Shown: positions 53,324 to 61,848, numbered from the stretch's first letter. The stretch is 64,000 nt of DNA from Opitutaceae bacterium (GCA_016795565.1 JAEUGW010000030.1:1-64000), one strand, 5' to 3'. Program-made: numbers and translations. Notes: a model not told the origin generated them from the sequence alone.

Positions 53324-53372
53324 GTGACACTGTCACACTTGACTTCATGATGGCTGGTTACACAGTGACACC
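53324..53372. promoter_or_regulatory. probable autoregulatory operator of the Phd/PIN module
   Basis: A perfect palindrome GTGACACTGTCAC (53324-53336) and a related half ACACAGTGACACC next to the ATG (53360-53373) are spaced about three helical turns apart. This resembles Phd/YefM operators. TTGACT at 53339-53344 could be a -35 box between them. Confidence 0.6.
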
Positions 53373-53621
53373 ATGCCTCCCAGCATCACCATCAAGGAAC
53401 TCCATGCCACCACGGGTGAGCATGTTCGCCGGATTGGAGCGTCGCGGACGCCGGTGCTCGTTACGGATCGCGGCCAGCCGGTGGCGGTGCTCGGCAGCCC
53501 GGCGTTGCTCAAGCCGAAGCGCCGCACGCGGGTCTTGCTGCCGGAGTATGTCGCGCTGATGGCGACGGCTCCGGGCACCGGGGTTCAGGAGGATCTCGAT
53601 GCCGTGCGGGGTGACAGGTGA
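53373..53621 (+). CDS. Phd/YefM-type antitoxin
   Basis: 82 residues from ATG 53373. SITIKELHATTGEHVRRIGAS...PVLVTDRGQPVAVLG is the Phd fold, with a C-terminal arm (LLPEYVALMATAPG) to wrap the toxin. It overlaps the toxin gene by four bases (GTGA). Palindromes upstream suggest repression by the antitoxin-toxin complex. Confidence 0.88.
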   Translation: MPPSITIKELHATTGEHVRRIGASRTPVLVTDRGQPVAVLGSPALLKPKRRTRVLLPEYVALMATAPGTGVQEDLDAVRGDR

Positions 53622-54046
53622 TTTTCGCTGACACATCCGCGGTGGCCAAGCTCTACGTGCCCGAGGCCGAGTCGGCCGCCGTGCGGACGCTCTTTGATGG
53701 AGCGGAGGCTGCGGCGGTTTCCGAACTGGTGCGGGTTGAGCTCATGGCTGCGTTCCACCGGCGCCTGCGCGAGGGCCGGTGGGGCCGGGCGGAATTTCAG
53801 GCGGCGGTTAGGCAATTTCAGCAGGACGACCTCGGGGGCTTCTGGACCTGGTTGCCGCTGGATGGTGCGATGCTGAACGCGGCGGCCCAGATCTACACGA
53901 CGCTGCCGGAGACCGTGTTTCTGCGCTCGTCCGACTGCGTGCACGTCGTGACGGCCCTGCACTACAACTTCCCCGAGATATACACCTACGACAAGCACCA
54001 GACCCTGGCGGCACCGGCGTTGGGGCTCAGGCCGGCAAAAGCCTGA
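53618..54046 (+). CDS. PIN-domain toxin (VapC family)
   Basis: 142 residues from GTG 53618. IFADTSAVAKLYVPEAES, VRVELMAAF, LRSSDCVHVVTAL and YTYDKHQ carry the four acidic PIN residues. With the antitoxin it forms a complete module outside the main island. It resembles the PIN protein at 32499 in motif wording. Confidence 0.9.
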   Translation: MIFADTSAVAKLYVPEAESAAVRTLFDGAEAAAVSELVRVELMAAFHRRLREGRWGRAEFQAAVRQFQQDDLGGFWTWLPLDGAMLNAAAQIYTTLPETVFLRSSDCVHVVTALHYNFPEIYTYDKHQTLAAPALGLRPAKA

Positions 54047-54553
54047 CCGGGTGCGGGTGACGCCCTGAACGGACGAGGATATTTTAACCACCGATGACAC
54101 GAATGAATACCGACCAAGGCAATGTAACGCAGAGCCCGCAGAGATCGCGGAGGGATGTCTAACCACCAATGAACACCGATGAGACGCCAATCCGGACCAG
54201 TGCAGGACTAGGGTGGATGGGTGCTGCCCAAAATCCTGCGGCGGGTTTCGCGTTCGCCGGGCCCGCAGCGTCAGGGCGTGTTGGCAAAATGCCTTGGCCG
54301 CCAAATCACCCGACTTCCGGGGCAATATCGCCACCGGGCACCCTGAGCCGGGCGAAGGATCCATCAGGATTCGGGCGCGCCGCTGGATTCTTCGGAGGCT
54401 GCCAATGAACTCCCTTGTTTGTCATTCTGAACGAGGTGAAGTGCCGGGCGAAGCGACACCCGCATCCATCGGCACAACCGCCGGCGGATATCGTGATGGA
54501 TGCTTCGCTCCGCTCAGCATGACAGGCAGCGGTTTTTGCATGCGCCCGCTTAT
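54047..54553. repeat. repeat-filled spacer without genes
   Basis: Words such as TTAACCACCGATGACACGAA, AACGCAGAGCCCGCAGAG and AACCACCAATGAACACCGATG are followed by the CATTCTGAACGAGGTGAAG..CGCTCAGCATGACAG family seen at 4891-5045. I see no supported gene. Confidence 0.6.
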
Positions 54554-54688
54554 TGAGACTTACCCAAAGAAGTTGCGCCCACCGGTCATTGCGAGGAGTG
54601 AAACGACGACGCAATCCAGCTGGATCGCCACGGCGCGCTTCGCGCACCTCGCGATGACAAAAACAGCAACTGCTTTGGGTAAGTCTCA
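54554..54688. mobile_element. 135-bp palindromic MITE-like element, copy 2
   Basis: Terminal inverted repeats of 23 bp (54554-54576 and 54666-54688) have one mismatch; they begin TGAGACTTACCCAAAG. The core carries the TCATTGCGAGGAG..CTCGCGATGACA palindrome shared with 29928-30061. No clear target duplication. Confidence 0.8.
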
Positions 54689-54715
54689 GTCAGCATACCG
54701 TTTGATTCTACCTCC

Positions 54716-55006
54716 GTGAATTTCAGCAAGGTCATCCTCGGCATCTTCGGCGTCGCGTTCGTCGCGGTGACGCTGTTCGCGGTCAGCTTCTTCGTGCAGA
54801 TGCACCGGGACATCACCGCGCTCCGGGCGCAGGAGGCCGCCAGCCGCCGCCGGCTGGCCGAGGCCGAGGCCAAGCTGGCCACCCAGACGAAATACCTCGA
54901 CCAATTGCGCCACGACCCGGTGCTGGTCGAACGGCTCATCCGCCAGAAGCTCGGCTACGTGAAAGGCGAGGAGTTCGTGTTCCGGTTTGAGGAGGAGAGG
55001 AAATGA
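54716..55006 (+). CDS. FtsB/DivIC-like septum formation initiator
   Basis: 96 residues from GTG 54716. One N-terminal membrane helix (VILGIFGVAFVAVTLFAVSFFV) is followed by a coiled coil (ITALRAQEAASRRRLAEAEAKLA) and the C-terminal VERLIRQKLGYVKGEEFVFRF, which is typical of FtsB/DivIC. It would act in the divisome FtsQBL complex. Confidence 0.82.
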   Translation: MNFSKVILGIFGVAFVAVTLFAVSFFVQMHRDITALRAQEAASRRRLAEAEAKLATQTKYLDQLRHDPVLVERLIRQKLGYVKGEEFVFRFEEERK

Positions 55007-55048
55007 TCATTGTTCATTGTCCATTGGTCATCGTCCATTTACCATTTG
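55007..55048. repeat. heptanucleotide tract abutting the ftsB-like stop codon
   Basis: Six consecutive units TCATTGT, TCATTGT, CCATTGG, TCATCGT, CCATTTA, CCATTTG, starting at the base after the TGA. Confidence 0.88.
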
Positions 55049-55055
55049 TGCAGCC

Positions 55056-55421
55056 ATGAGTAGCGCGCAGGCCAATCAACTGGAGGAGCGACTGATCGAC
55101 TTTGGGGTGAAAGTCATCGTGCTGAGCGGGAAATTGCCCCGTTCCTATGCCGGCCAGCATATTGCCAATCAAATGCTCCGCTCGGGAACCTCGCCGGCGC
55201 CGAACTACGGGGAGGCGCGCGGTGGGGAGAGTCGCGCCGATTTTGTGCACAAGATGGGCATCGCATTGAAGGAGCTTAACGAAACACAAATCTGGCTGCA
55301 GATGATCGAAAGGGCCCACTTGCTGTCCGAAACGGAAGTCGCCCCGGTATTGGACGAATGCCGGCAATTGGCCCGGATACTCAATGCCTCGATCCAGACC
55401 GCGCGGCGCGCTGCCAAATAA
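55056..55421 (+). CDS. four-helix bundle protein (S23-type)
   Basis: 121 residues from ATG 55056. ANQLEERLIDFGVKVIVL, QMLRSGTSPAPNYGEA and FVHKMGIALKELNETQIWL match the four-helix bundle family related to intervening-sequence proteins of 23S rRNA. These genes move independently of rRNA in many genomes; function is unknown. It is sandwiched between heptamer tracts. Confidence 0.87.
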   Translation: MSSAQANQLEERLIDFGVKVIVLSGKLPRSYAGQHIANQMLRSGTSPAPNYGEARGGESRADFVHKMGIALKELNETQIWLQMIERAHLLSETEVAPVLDECRQLARILNASIQTARRAAK

Positions 55422-55525
55422 CGGTGAAATCTTCCGGCGGGCATTTTTCCATGGTCATTGTCCATCTCTGCAGGGAGCGTTGTCCGGGAGTCTTCCTCTC
55501 CGAAATGGCCGATGACAAATAACCA

Positions 55526-57025
55526 ATGACAATTGACCAATTAATCTCCGCCTACCGGGCCGCCGGGCAGGGCCACGTGTTTGCCTTTTGGGAGGCGCTC
55601 AACCCGGAGGAACGCGCCGGGCTGGCCGCGCAGGCGGCCGAAATCGACCTGGCCGAGGTGGCGCAGCTCAATCGCGACCTTGTGCTGCGTCCGGCCGGGA
55701 CCGGCGGAGTGAATCTCGAGGGATTGGCCCCGGCGCCGTGCGAGCGGTTGCCAGCCAACGGCGGTGACCCGGCGAAATGGGCGGCGGCGCGGGCGGCGGG
55801 CGAGGCGGCCTTGCGGGCCGGCCGGGTGGCGGCGTTCACGGTGGCCGGCGGGCAGGGGACCCGCCTCGGCTATGACGGCCCCAAGGGCACCTTCTCGGTC
55901 ACGCCGCTGCGAAAAAAATCCCTCTTCCAAGTCTTCGCCGAGAAGATACTCGCGTCGGGTCTGCGCCACGAGAAACCGCTGCACTGGTTCATCATGACGA
56001 GCCATGCGAACCACGAGCAGACGGAGCAGTTCTTTGCGGCGAACAAGTTTTTCGGCCTCGACCGCGACCGCGTGCATTTCTTCCGCCAAGGCCGGATGCC
56101 GGCGGTGGATTTTGCGGGCAAGCTCCTGCTGGAGACGCGCTCGACGCTGGCGCTGAGTCCCGACGGCCACGGCGGCTCGCTGCGGGCCTTGCAGCGCAGC
56201 GGGGCGCTCGACCTGATGGCCCGCGAAGGCATCGACACCATCAGCTACTTCCAGGTGGACAACCCGCTCGTGCGCTGCATCGACGCGGAGTTCATCGGCT
56301 TTCACCTCCTGGCCGGGGCGGGGATGTCGAGCAAGATGGTCCCCAAGGCGTTCCCCGAGGAGAAAGTCGGACATTTCTGCCGCCAGCATGGCAAGGTGGT
56401 CGTGATCGAATACAGCGACATGCCGGCGGCCATGCAGAAGGAGACGAATCCCGACGGGTCCCTGCGCTATGGCGCCGGCAGCATTGCGATCCACGTCATT
56501 GATCGGGAGTTCGCCACCCGCATGGCGGGTGGGGTAGGGCGGGTTGTCCCCAACCCGCCGGGATCGGAAAAAGACGGCGCGTTAGGGACAACGCGCCCCA
56601 CCTCAGAATCCACACCGGAGCTTCCATTCCATCGCGCCGACAAAAAGATCCAAACCGTGGATGCAACTGGCGCCGCAGTAAAGCCGGCCGCGGCCAACGG
56701 CGTGAAGTTCGAGATGTTCGTGTTCGACGCGCTGCCCTTCGCCGCCAACTCCATCGTGATCGAGACGGCGCGGGCGGACGATTTCAGCCCGGTGAAGAAC
56801 GCCGAGGGTGTGGACTCGCCGCAGACCTGCCGCGACGACCAGCTCCGGCAATTCGCCCGCTGGCTCAAGGCGGCGGGTGCCGCGGTCGAGACGGACGCCA
56901 CCGGACTGCCCCACTGCACCGTCGAGGTGTCGCCGCTTTTTGGCTATGACGCCGCCACGTTCGCCGAGAGCTGGCGGCGCCTGCCGGTCAAGCCAGCGGT
57001 CGCTGACGGGCTGTATCTCGAATGA
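55526..57025 (+). CDS. UDP-sugar pyrophosphorylase (UAP1-like) with inserted repeat
   Basis: 499 residues. VAGGQGTRLGYDGPKGTFSVTPL is the uridylyltransferase signature of the UDP-GlcNAc/UDP-glucose pyrophosphorylase family. QVDNPLVRCIDAEFIG and FEMFVFDALPFA are further motifs. It makes UDP-sugars from UTP and sugar-1-P; which sugar is not decided. Residues about 335-360 (GVGRVVPN...GALGTTRPT) are encoded by an inserted repeat, in a loop. Confidence 0.88.
   Translation: MTIDQLISAYRAAGQGHVFAFWEALNPEERAGLAAQAAEIDLAEVAQLNRDLVLRPAGTGGVNLEGLAPAPCERLPANGGDPAKWAAARAAGEAALRAGRVAAFTVAGGQGTRLGYDGPKGTFSVTPLRKKSLFQVFAEKILASGLRHEKPLHWFIMTSHANHEQTEQFFAANKFFGLDRDRVHFFRQGRMPAVDFAGKLLLETRSTLALSPDGHGGSLRALQRSGALDLMAREGIDTISYFQVDNPLVRCIDAEFIGFHLLAGAGMSSKMVPKAFPEEKVGHFCRQHGKVVVIEYSDMPAAMQKETNPDGSLRYGAGSIAIHVIDREFATRMAGGVGRVVPNPPGSEKDGALGTTRPTSESTPELPFHRADKKIQTVDATGAAVKPAAANGVKFEMFVFDALPFAANSIVIETARADDFSPVKNAEGVDSPQTCRDDQLRQFARWLKAAGAAVETDATGLPHCTVEVSPLFGYDAATFAESWRRLPVKPAVADGLYLE
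56527..56601 (+). repeat. GGGGCGGGTT..AACGCGCCC element in the pyrophosphorylase gene
   Basis: Two palindromes side by side, the second with arms GGCGCGTTAG..CAACGCGCC. Translated GVGRVVPN..GALGTTRPT in the same frame as the epimerase copy at 30347-30411. A related noncoding copy is at 59291-59322. Confidence 0.85.
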
Positions 57026-57039
57026 GTCCCGGATATTTT

Positions 57040-57139
57040 TCATTTCTCATCGGCCATTATTCATTGTTCATTGCGGGCGCTCTGATGACTCCCAGTTCGA
57101 TATGGCCATTGAGCAATGACCAGTGCCCATTGAACAATC
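57040..57139. repeat. heptanucleotide tracts before the phosphohexomutase gene
   Basis: TCATTTC, TCATCGG, CCATTAT, TCATTGT, TCATTGC at 57040-57074 and CCATTGA, GCAATGA, CCAGTGC, CCATTGA from about 57105. They fill the spacer before the start at 57150. A similar tract (AATGACA, ATTGACC, AATTAAT) overlaps the start of the preceding gene at 55526. Confidence 0.82.
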
Positions 57140-57149
57140 TCCCCACCCC

Positions 57150-59099
57150 ATGACCCACACCGACAAAATCGCCTCAGCCGTCCGTGACGGCAAACTGATG
57201 CCCAGCGCGGCCGAGAACCTGACCACCTGGCTCAAGGCCGGTCTGCCCGCCTGGGCCCAGCAGAGCCTGACTGAGCTCATCGAGCGCGGCGAGTGGAGCG
57301 AACTCAACGACCGGTTCTACCGCTACCTTGAGTTTGGCACCGGTGGCATCCGCGGCCGGACCATCGGCCGGGTGGCCGCCAAGGCGGAGACGGGCATTCT
57401 CAGTCCCACCGGCTCACCCGAGCATGCCAACATCGGCTGCAACCTGCTGAATGAATTCACGCTCCTGCGGGCCGTCATCGGCCTGCATCGCTACATTGCC
57501 AAGCATCTCGCGGGGCAGGGAAGCCGCGCGCGGCCCAAGATCGTCATCGCGCACGACGTGCGGCATTTCTCGCGGCACTTCTGCGAACTGGCGGCGTCCA
57601 CGTGGACCCGGCTTGGCGGCGAGGCGGTGATCTTCGACGGCCCGCGCTCGACCCCGCAGCTCAGCTTCACGGTGCGCCACCAGAAGGCGCACACGGGAGC
57701 CGTGATCACGGCGAGCCACAATCCGCCCCACGACAACGGCTTCAAGGCCTACTTTGACGATGGCGCGCAGGTGACGCCCCCGCACGACAAGGGCATCATC
57801 GCCGAGGTGGACGCCGTGCCGCTGGCGGCCGTGCATGAGTATCTGACCAAGGATCTGGCGAAGGTCGTCACGCTCGGGCGACAGGCGGATGACGACTATC
57901 TCGCGGCGGCGGCGCAGGCGGCGCTCGACCCGGAGGTTTTCCGGCGCACGCCGCTGCGGGTGGTTTACACGAACATCCACGGCGTGGGCGGAATATCCTC
58001 AGTGCCGCTGTTGTTGCACGCGGGCGTGCAGGTGACCGAGGTGCCGGAGCAGGTGGCCTTCGATGCCCGTTTCCCGACGGTGAAGTCGCCGAACCCGGAG
58101 AATGCCGAGGCCATGGCGCTGGCCGTGGCGCTGGCGGAGAAGGGCGGCCACGACCTCGTGATGGCGACCGACCCGGACGGCGACCGCATGGGCGCGGCCG
58201 TGCGCAACCGGGCGGGGCAGCTGGTGCTGCTCACGGGCAACCAGGTCGGCGCCATGCTGGCCGACTACCGCATCGCCAAATACAAGGAGCTCGGCTGGAT
58301 CCCGGCCAAGGGCACGGACCGCGCCTGCATCGTGAAGACGTTTGTCACCACGCCGCTGCAGGACGCCATCGGCCGCGGGCACGGCGTGAAGGTCATCAAC
58401 ACGCTGACGGGCTTCAAGTGGATCGCCGGCAAGATGCGCGGCTACGAGCAGGCCCTGGCCAAGGCCATGGGGCCGGGCTTCGACTACGACGCCACGCCGT
58501 TCCGGGAGCGGGCCGCGCTGCTGCAGCAGCACAGCACCTTCTACCTGTTCGGCACCGAGGAGAGCTACGGCTACCTGCCGAACGACCTGCTGCGCGACAA
58601 GGACGGCAACTCCGCCTGCCTGATGTTTGCCGAGGTCTGCGCCTGGGTGAAGTCGCGCAGCCTGACCGTGCCCGAATATCTCGACGAGATTTACCTGAAA
58701 TACGGCTTCTTCCTCGAGGGCGTGATCAACATCTACTACGAAGGCGCCAGCGGCACGGCAAGGATCAAGCGCATCCTCAACACCTACCGGTCCGCCCCGC
58801 CCACGGCGTTCGGCGCGACGAAGGTGACGCGGTTCCAGGACTTCGGCCGCGAGAAATTCTTCGACGCCGACAACGAGCAGATCCCCGCGCAGGACCTCTA
58901 CCTCGTGACGCTGGCGAACGGTTATTCGTTCGCCGCGCGCGGCAGCGGCACGGAGCCGAAGATGAAGTTCTACCTCTTTGCGCAGGAGCCGGTGAAGTCC
59001 GCCGCCGACCTGCCCGCCGCCAAGGCCAAGGCCCAGGCGACGCTGGACGCGCTCAAGGCGCTGATGGAGGCCGATGCCCGGCAGCGTGCGGAAGGGTGA
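57150..59099 (+). CDS. phosphoglucomutase/phosphomannomutase
   Basis: 649 residues, the long form. The phosphoserine loop is ASHNPPHDNGFKAYFDDGAQ, the metal loop TDPDGDRMGAA, the sugar loop GTEESYGYLP and the phosphate loop RGSGTEPKMKFYL. It interconverts hexose 6- and 1-phosphates. Beside the pyrophosphorylase and upstream of manC in pathway terms, it provides sugar-1-phosphates for glycans. Confidence 0.93.
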   Translation: MTHTDKIASAVRDGKLMPSAAENLTTWLKAGLPAWAQQSLTELIERGEWSELNDRFYRYLEFGTGGIRGRTIGRVAAKAETGILSPTGSPEHANIGCNLLNEFTLLRAVIGLHRYIAKHLAGQGSRARPKIVIAHDVRHFSRHFCELAASTWTRLGGEAVIFDGPRSTPQLSFTVRHQKAHTGAVITASHNPPHDNGFKAYFDDGAQVTPPHDKGIIAEVDAVPLAAVHEYLTKDLAKVVTLGRQADDDYLAAAAQAALDPEVFRRTPLRVVYTNIHGVGGISSVPLLLHAGVQVTEVPEQVAFDARFPTVKSPNPENAEAMALAVALAEKGGHDLVMATDPDGDRMGAAVRNRAGQLVLLTGNQVGAMLADYRIAKYKELGWIPAKGTDRACIVKTFVTTPLQDAIGRGHGVKVINTLTGFKWIAGKMRGYEQALAKAMGPGFDYDATPFRERAALLQQHSTFYLFGTEESYGYLPNDLLRDKDGNSACLMFAEVCAWVKSRSLTVPEYLDEIYLKYGFFLEGVINIYYEGASGTARIKRILNTYRSAPPTAFGATKVTRFQDFGREKFFDADNEQIPAQDLYLVTLANGYSFAARGSGTEPKMKFYLFAQEPVKSAADLPAAKAKAQATLDALKALMEADARQRAEG

Positions 59100-59183
59100 G
59101 GCATTCTTAACGCGAAGGGCGCTACGAGCGCGGCCGATTATTGCGTCTCACGCAATAGCGCGGACATCGCCATGTCGAAGGTA

Positions 59184-59322
59184 GGGCGGAGCGGCCCGCT
59201 CCGCCTCGGCGCACCGGGCCGGTGCGCCCTACCCGTCAGCGTATTATGCGAGCCTCAAGGAGGAGAAGCGCCAAGACAGACGGGATTGGGGTAGGGCGCG
59301 TTATCCTTAACGCGCCGGAGTC
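59184..59322. repeat. intergenic palindromic repeats between phosphohexomutase and pdhC
   Basis: 59184-59234 holds GGCGGAGCGG..CGCTCCGCC and GGCGCACC..GGTGCGCC. 59291-59322 holds GGGCGCGTTATCCTTAACGC. Both families also occur inside or beside genes elsewhere. No gene lies in 59100-59325. Confidence 0.75.
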
Positions 59323-59325
59323 GGG

Positions 59326-60669
59326 TCAGACCAGCAGCAGGGCGGGCTTTTCGAGGAGGTCCTTGAGTGCTCCAAGATACTGCGCGCCGACGGCGCCGTC
59401 GAAGACACGGTGGTCGCAGCTGAGGGTGACGGTCAGCGTCTGGCCGGGGACGATGGCGCCGTTCTTGATGACGGGCTTGGCGACGGTGGTGCCGACGGCG
59501 AGGATGGCGGAGTTGGGCGGGTTGATGATGGCGGTGAACTTCGGGATGCCCATCATGCCGAGGTTGGAGACGCAGAAGGTGCCGCCGGTGTAGTCGTTCG
59601 GGGCGAGTTTCCTGTCCTTGGCCTTTTTGCCGAGGGCCTTGGCCTCGGTGCTGATCTGGAAGACGCTCTTCAGGTGGCAGTCGCGGACGACCGGGGTGAT
59701 GAGGCCGTCCTCGAGGGCGACGGCGAAGGCGACGTGGGCGGCACCGTGGTAGCGAATGGCGGTGCCTTCCCAGGAGCTGTTGACGGCGGGCACGCGGCGC
59801 AGGGCCTCGGCGCTGGCCTTGAGCACGAAGTCGTTCACGGAGAGCTTCACGCCGTCCTTCTCGAGGCCGGTGTTGAGCTGGGCGCGGAGGGCGAGCAGCG
59901 GCTCGGCGTCGATCTCGATGTCGAGGTAGATGTAGGGAATCGTGGTCGTGGACTCGACCATGCGCTTGGCGATGACGCCGCGCATGGTGGAGACGGGGAC
60001 GGTGCGGTCATGTTGCACCGGACCGCGGGCGAAGTGCCCCGTTCCGGCCTGCTGGCCGGCCGGGGTTTGTCCGGCGGCCTGCTTCGCAACCGCCGGCAAA
60101 GGATTCGCGGCCGCCGCCAAGACGTCGGCCTTGACGATGCGGCCGCCGGGGCCGGAGCCGGTGACGTGCGAGACATCGACCTTCTGCTGTTCGGCGAGCT
60201 TGCGGGCCAAGGGCGAGATTTTGAGGCGGCCGCTACTTGAAGCGGCCGTCGAGGATGAAAGGCCAGCCTTCGCCGGGCCTACGGCTGGTTCGCCCGGTGG
60301 CTTCGCCGCAGGCGAAGGGGCTGGCGCCGGCGCAACCGGAGCGGGAGCAGGGGCGACGGCCGCAGGAGCTTCGGCCTGGGGCGCATCGCTCTTGGGAGCC
60401 GGAGCAGCGGGTGCAGCCGGTGCCTGCTCGCCGGCCTTGCCGATGGCACAGAGCGGGGCGCCGATGGCGACCTGGCCGCCGGGGGCGACGTAGATCTTGA
60501 GGAGCGTGCCGGTGAAGAAGGACTCGAGCTCCATCGTGGCCTTGTCGGTCTCGACCTCGGCGAGCATGTCGCCGGCCTTGACGGGGTCGCTTTCCTTTTT
60601 GAGCCATTTGACCAGCGTGCCCACCGTCATGGTGTCGCTGAGTTTGGGCATTTCGATGATGTCGGCCAT
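59326..60669 (-). CDS. pdhC: pyruvate dehydrogenase E2, dihydrolipoamide acetyltransferase
   Basis: 447 residues from ATG 60669. The lipoyl domain with ETDKATMELES holds the lipoyl-Lys near residue 44. An Ala/Pro-rich linker, the E1/E3-binding domain (ISPLARKLAEQQKVD) and the catalytic domain with SCDHRVFDGAVGAQ follow. It makes acetyl-CoA with E1. The linker contains the SPAAKPPGEPAVGPAKA element at 60263-60324, an element also found in the gspB-like gene. Confidence 0.95.
   Translation of the reverse strand: MADIIEMPKLSDTMTVGTLVKWLKKESDPVKAGDMLAEVETDKATMELESFFTGTLLKIYVAPGGQVAIGAPLCAIGKAGEQAPAAPAAPAPKSDAPQAEAPAAVAPAPAPVAPAPAPSPAAKPPGEPAVGPAKAGLSSSTAASSSGRLKISPLARKLAEQQKVDVSHVTGSGPGGRIVKADVLAAAANPLPAVAKQAAGQTPAGQQAGTGHFARGPVQHDRTVPVSTMRGVIAKRMVESTTTIPYIYLDIEIDAEPLLALRAQLNTGLEKDGVKLSVNDFVLKASAEALRRVPAVNSSWEGTAIRYHGAAHVAFAVALEDGLITPVVRDCHLKSVFQISTEAKALGKKAKDRKLAPNDYTGGTFCVSNLGMMGIPKFTAIINPPNSAILAVGTTVAKPVIKNGAIVPGQTLTVTLSCDHRVFDGAVGAQYLGALKDLLEKPALLLV
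60263..60324 (-). repeat. CAGCCTTCGCC..CTACGGCTGG element in the pdhC linker
   Basis: Same sequence family and reading frame as 51784-51845; it encodes SPAAKPPGEPAVGPAKA between the lipoyl and E1-binding domains. Confidence 0.85.
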
Positions 60670-60743
60670 GGGAGGAAAAGTGAGAGTGAAAGTGAGAAGG
60701 GAAAGTGGATTCTTCGCTGCGCTCAGAATGACGGGCGCGGGGA

Positions 60744-61721
60744 TTACTTCAGAGTCTCCAGCGCGGCCTGGTAGATGCGGTCGACGTTGGGGAGCTGGAG
60801 TTTTTCGAGGGGCATGGAATAGATGGCGGGGGAGTCGATCGAGGTCAGGCGCTTGACCGGGGCGTCGAGGTAGTCGAAGGCCTTGTCTGAGATGATCGCG
60901 GCGACCATGGCGCCGACGGAGCAGAAGGGCTTGGATTCCTCGACGTAGAGGGCGCGGTTGGTCTTCTTGACGGAGTTGAGGATGGTCTCCTCGTCGAGCG
61001 GGCGGATGGAGCGGAGGTCCACGACCTCGGCGTTGATGTTGTGCTTCTCCTTGAGGAGGTCGGCGGCCTTGAGGGCCATCTGGATGGCGCGGCCGTGGCC
61101 GATGATGGAGAGGTCCGTGCCGGCGCGGAGGATGTTGGCCTTGCCGAGTGGCACGAGGTATTCGCCGTCGGGCACCTCCATGGTCTCGCCGTAGAGGATG
61201 GTGTTCTCCATGAACATGACCGGGTCGTTGTCGCGGATGGCGGACTTCATGAGGCCCTTGGCGTCGTAGGCGTTGGAGGGGACGACGACCTTGATGCCCG
61301 GGTGGTAGGCCGCGATGGACTCGGGCGTGTGGGAGTGGGTGGCGCCGACGTTGGTGCCGCCGTTGGCGGGGCCGCGGAGGACGATGGGGCAGTTGATGAG
61401 GCCGCCGGACATGTAGCGGATGTTGGCCGCGTTGTTGAAGATCTGGTCGAAGGCGACGGTGTAAAAGCTGAAGAACATCAGCTCCATGACGGGACGCAGG
61501 CCGAGCATGGCGGCGCCGACGCCCATGCCGATGAAGCCGGCCTCGCTGATGGGCGTGTCCACGATGCGCTGGGGGCCGTATTTGGCCAGCATGCCTTCGG
61601 AGACCTTGTAGGCGCCGTTGAACTGGGCGACTTCCTCGCCCATGAGGACGACGTTGGGGTCGCGTTCGATTTCCTCGGACATGGCGTGCCGGAGGGCTTC
61701 GCGGTAGGAGATGACGGGCAT
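60744..61721 (-). CDS. pdhB: pyruvate dehydrogenase E1 component beta subunit
   Basis: 325 residues. MPVISYREALRHAMSEEIERD, VDTPISEAGFIGMGVGAA and DLRSIRPLDEETI are the transketolase-like signatures of E1 beta. With E1 alpha it decarboxylates pyruvate using thiamine diphosphate. It lies 127 bp downstream of pdhA and 74 bp upstream of pdhC in one operon. Confidence 0.95.
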   Translation of the reverse strand: MPVISYREALRHAMSEEIERDPNVVLMGEEVAQFNGAYKVSEGMLAKYGPQRIVDTPISEAGFIGMGVGAAMLGLRPVMELMFFSFYTVAFDQIFNNAANIRYMSGGLINCPIVLRGPANGGTNVGATHSHTPESIAAYHPGIKVVVPSNAYDAKGLMKSAIRDNDPVMFMENTILYGETMEVPDGEYLVPLGKANILRAGTDLSIIGHGRAIQMALKAADLLKEKHNINAEVVDLRSIRPLDEETILNSVKKTNRALYVEESKPFCSVGAMVAAIISDKAFDYLDAPVKRLTSIDSPAIYSMPLEKLQLPNVDRIYQAALETLK

Positions 61722-61730
61722 GGTAGAAAA

Positions 61731-61765
61731 GTAGTGAGTAGCGAGTAGCGGGTAGTGAGTAGGTT
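61731..61765. repeat. heptanucleotide tract upstream of pdhB
   Basis: GTAGTGA, GTAGCGA, GTAGCGG, GTAGTGA, GTAGGTT lie 10 bp before the pdhB start in the pdhA-pdhB spacer. The rest of the spacer has GAGAACGAGAAGGAG-like words. Confidence 0.82.
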
Positions 61766-61848
61766 GAGCGGAATCGTTCTCTTTCTCGTAATCTTAATCT
61801 TTCTCTCGGTGGCTTGGAGAACGAGAAGGAGTAGGAGAACGAGAATGA

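Noticed and set aside
61731..61765. Assembly or sequencing artefact as the source of heptamer tracts
   Set aside because: Tracts differ in unit sequence and length, keep reading frames in genes and sit at many independent sites, which artefacts would not do.
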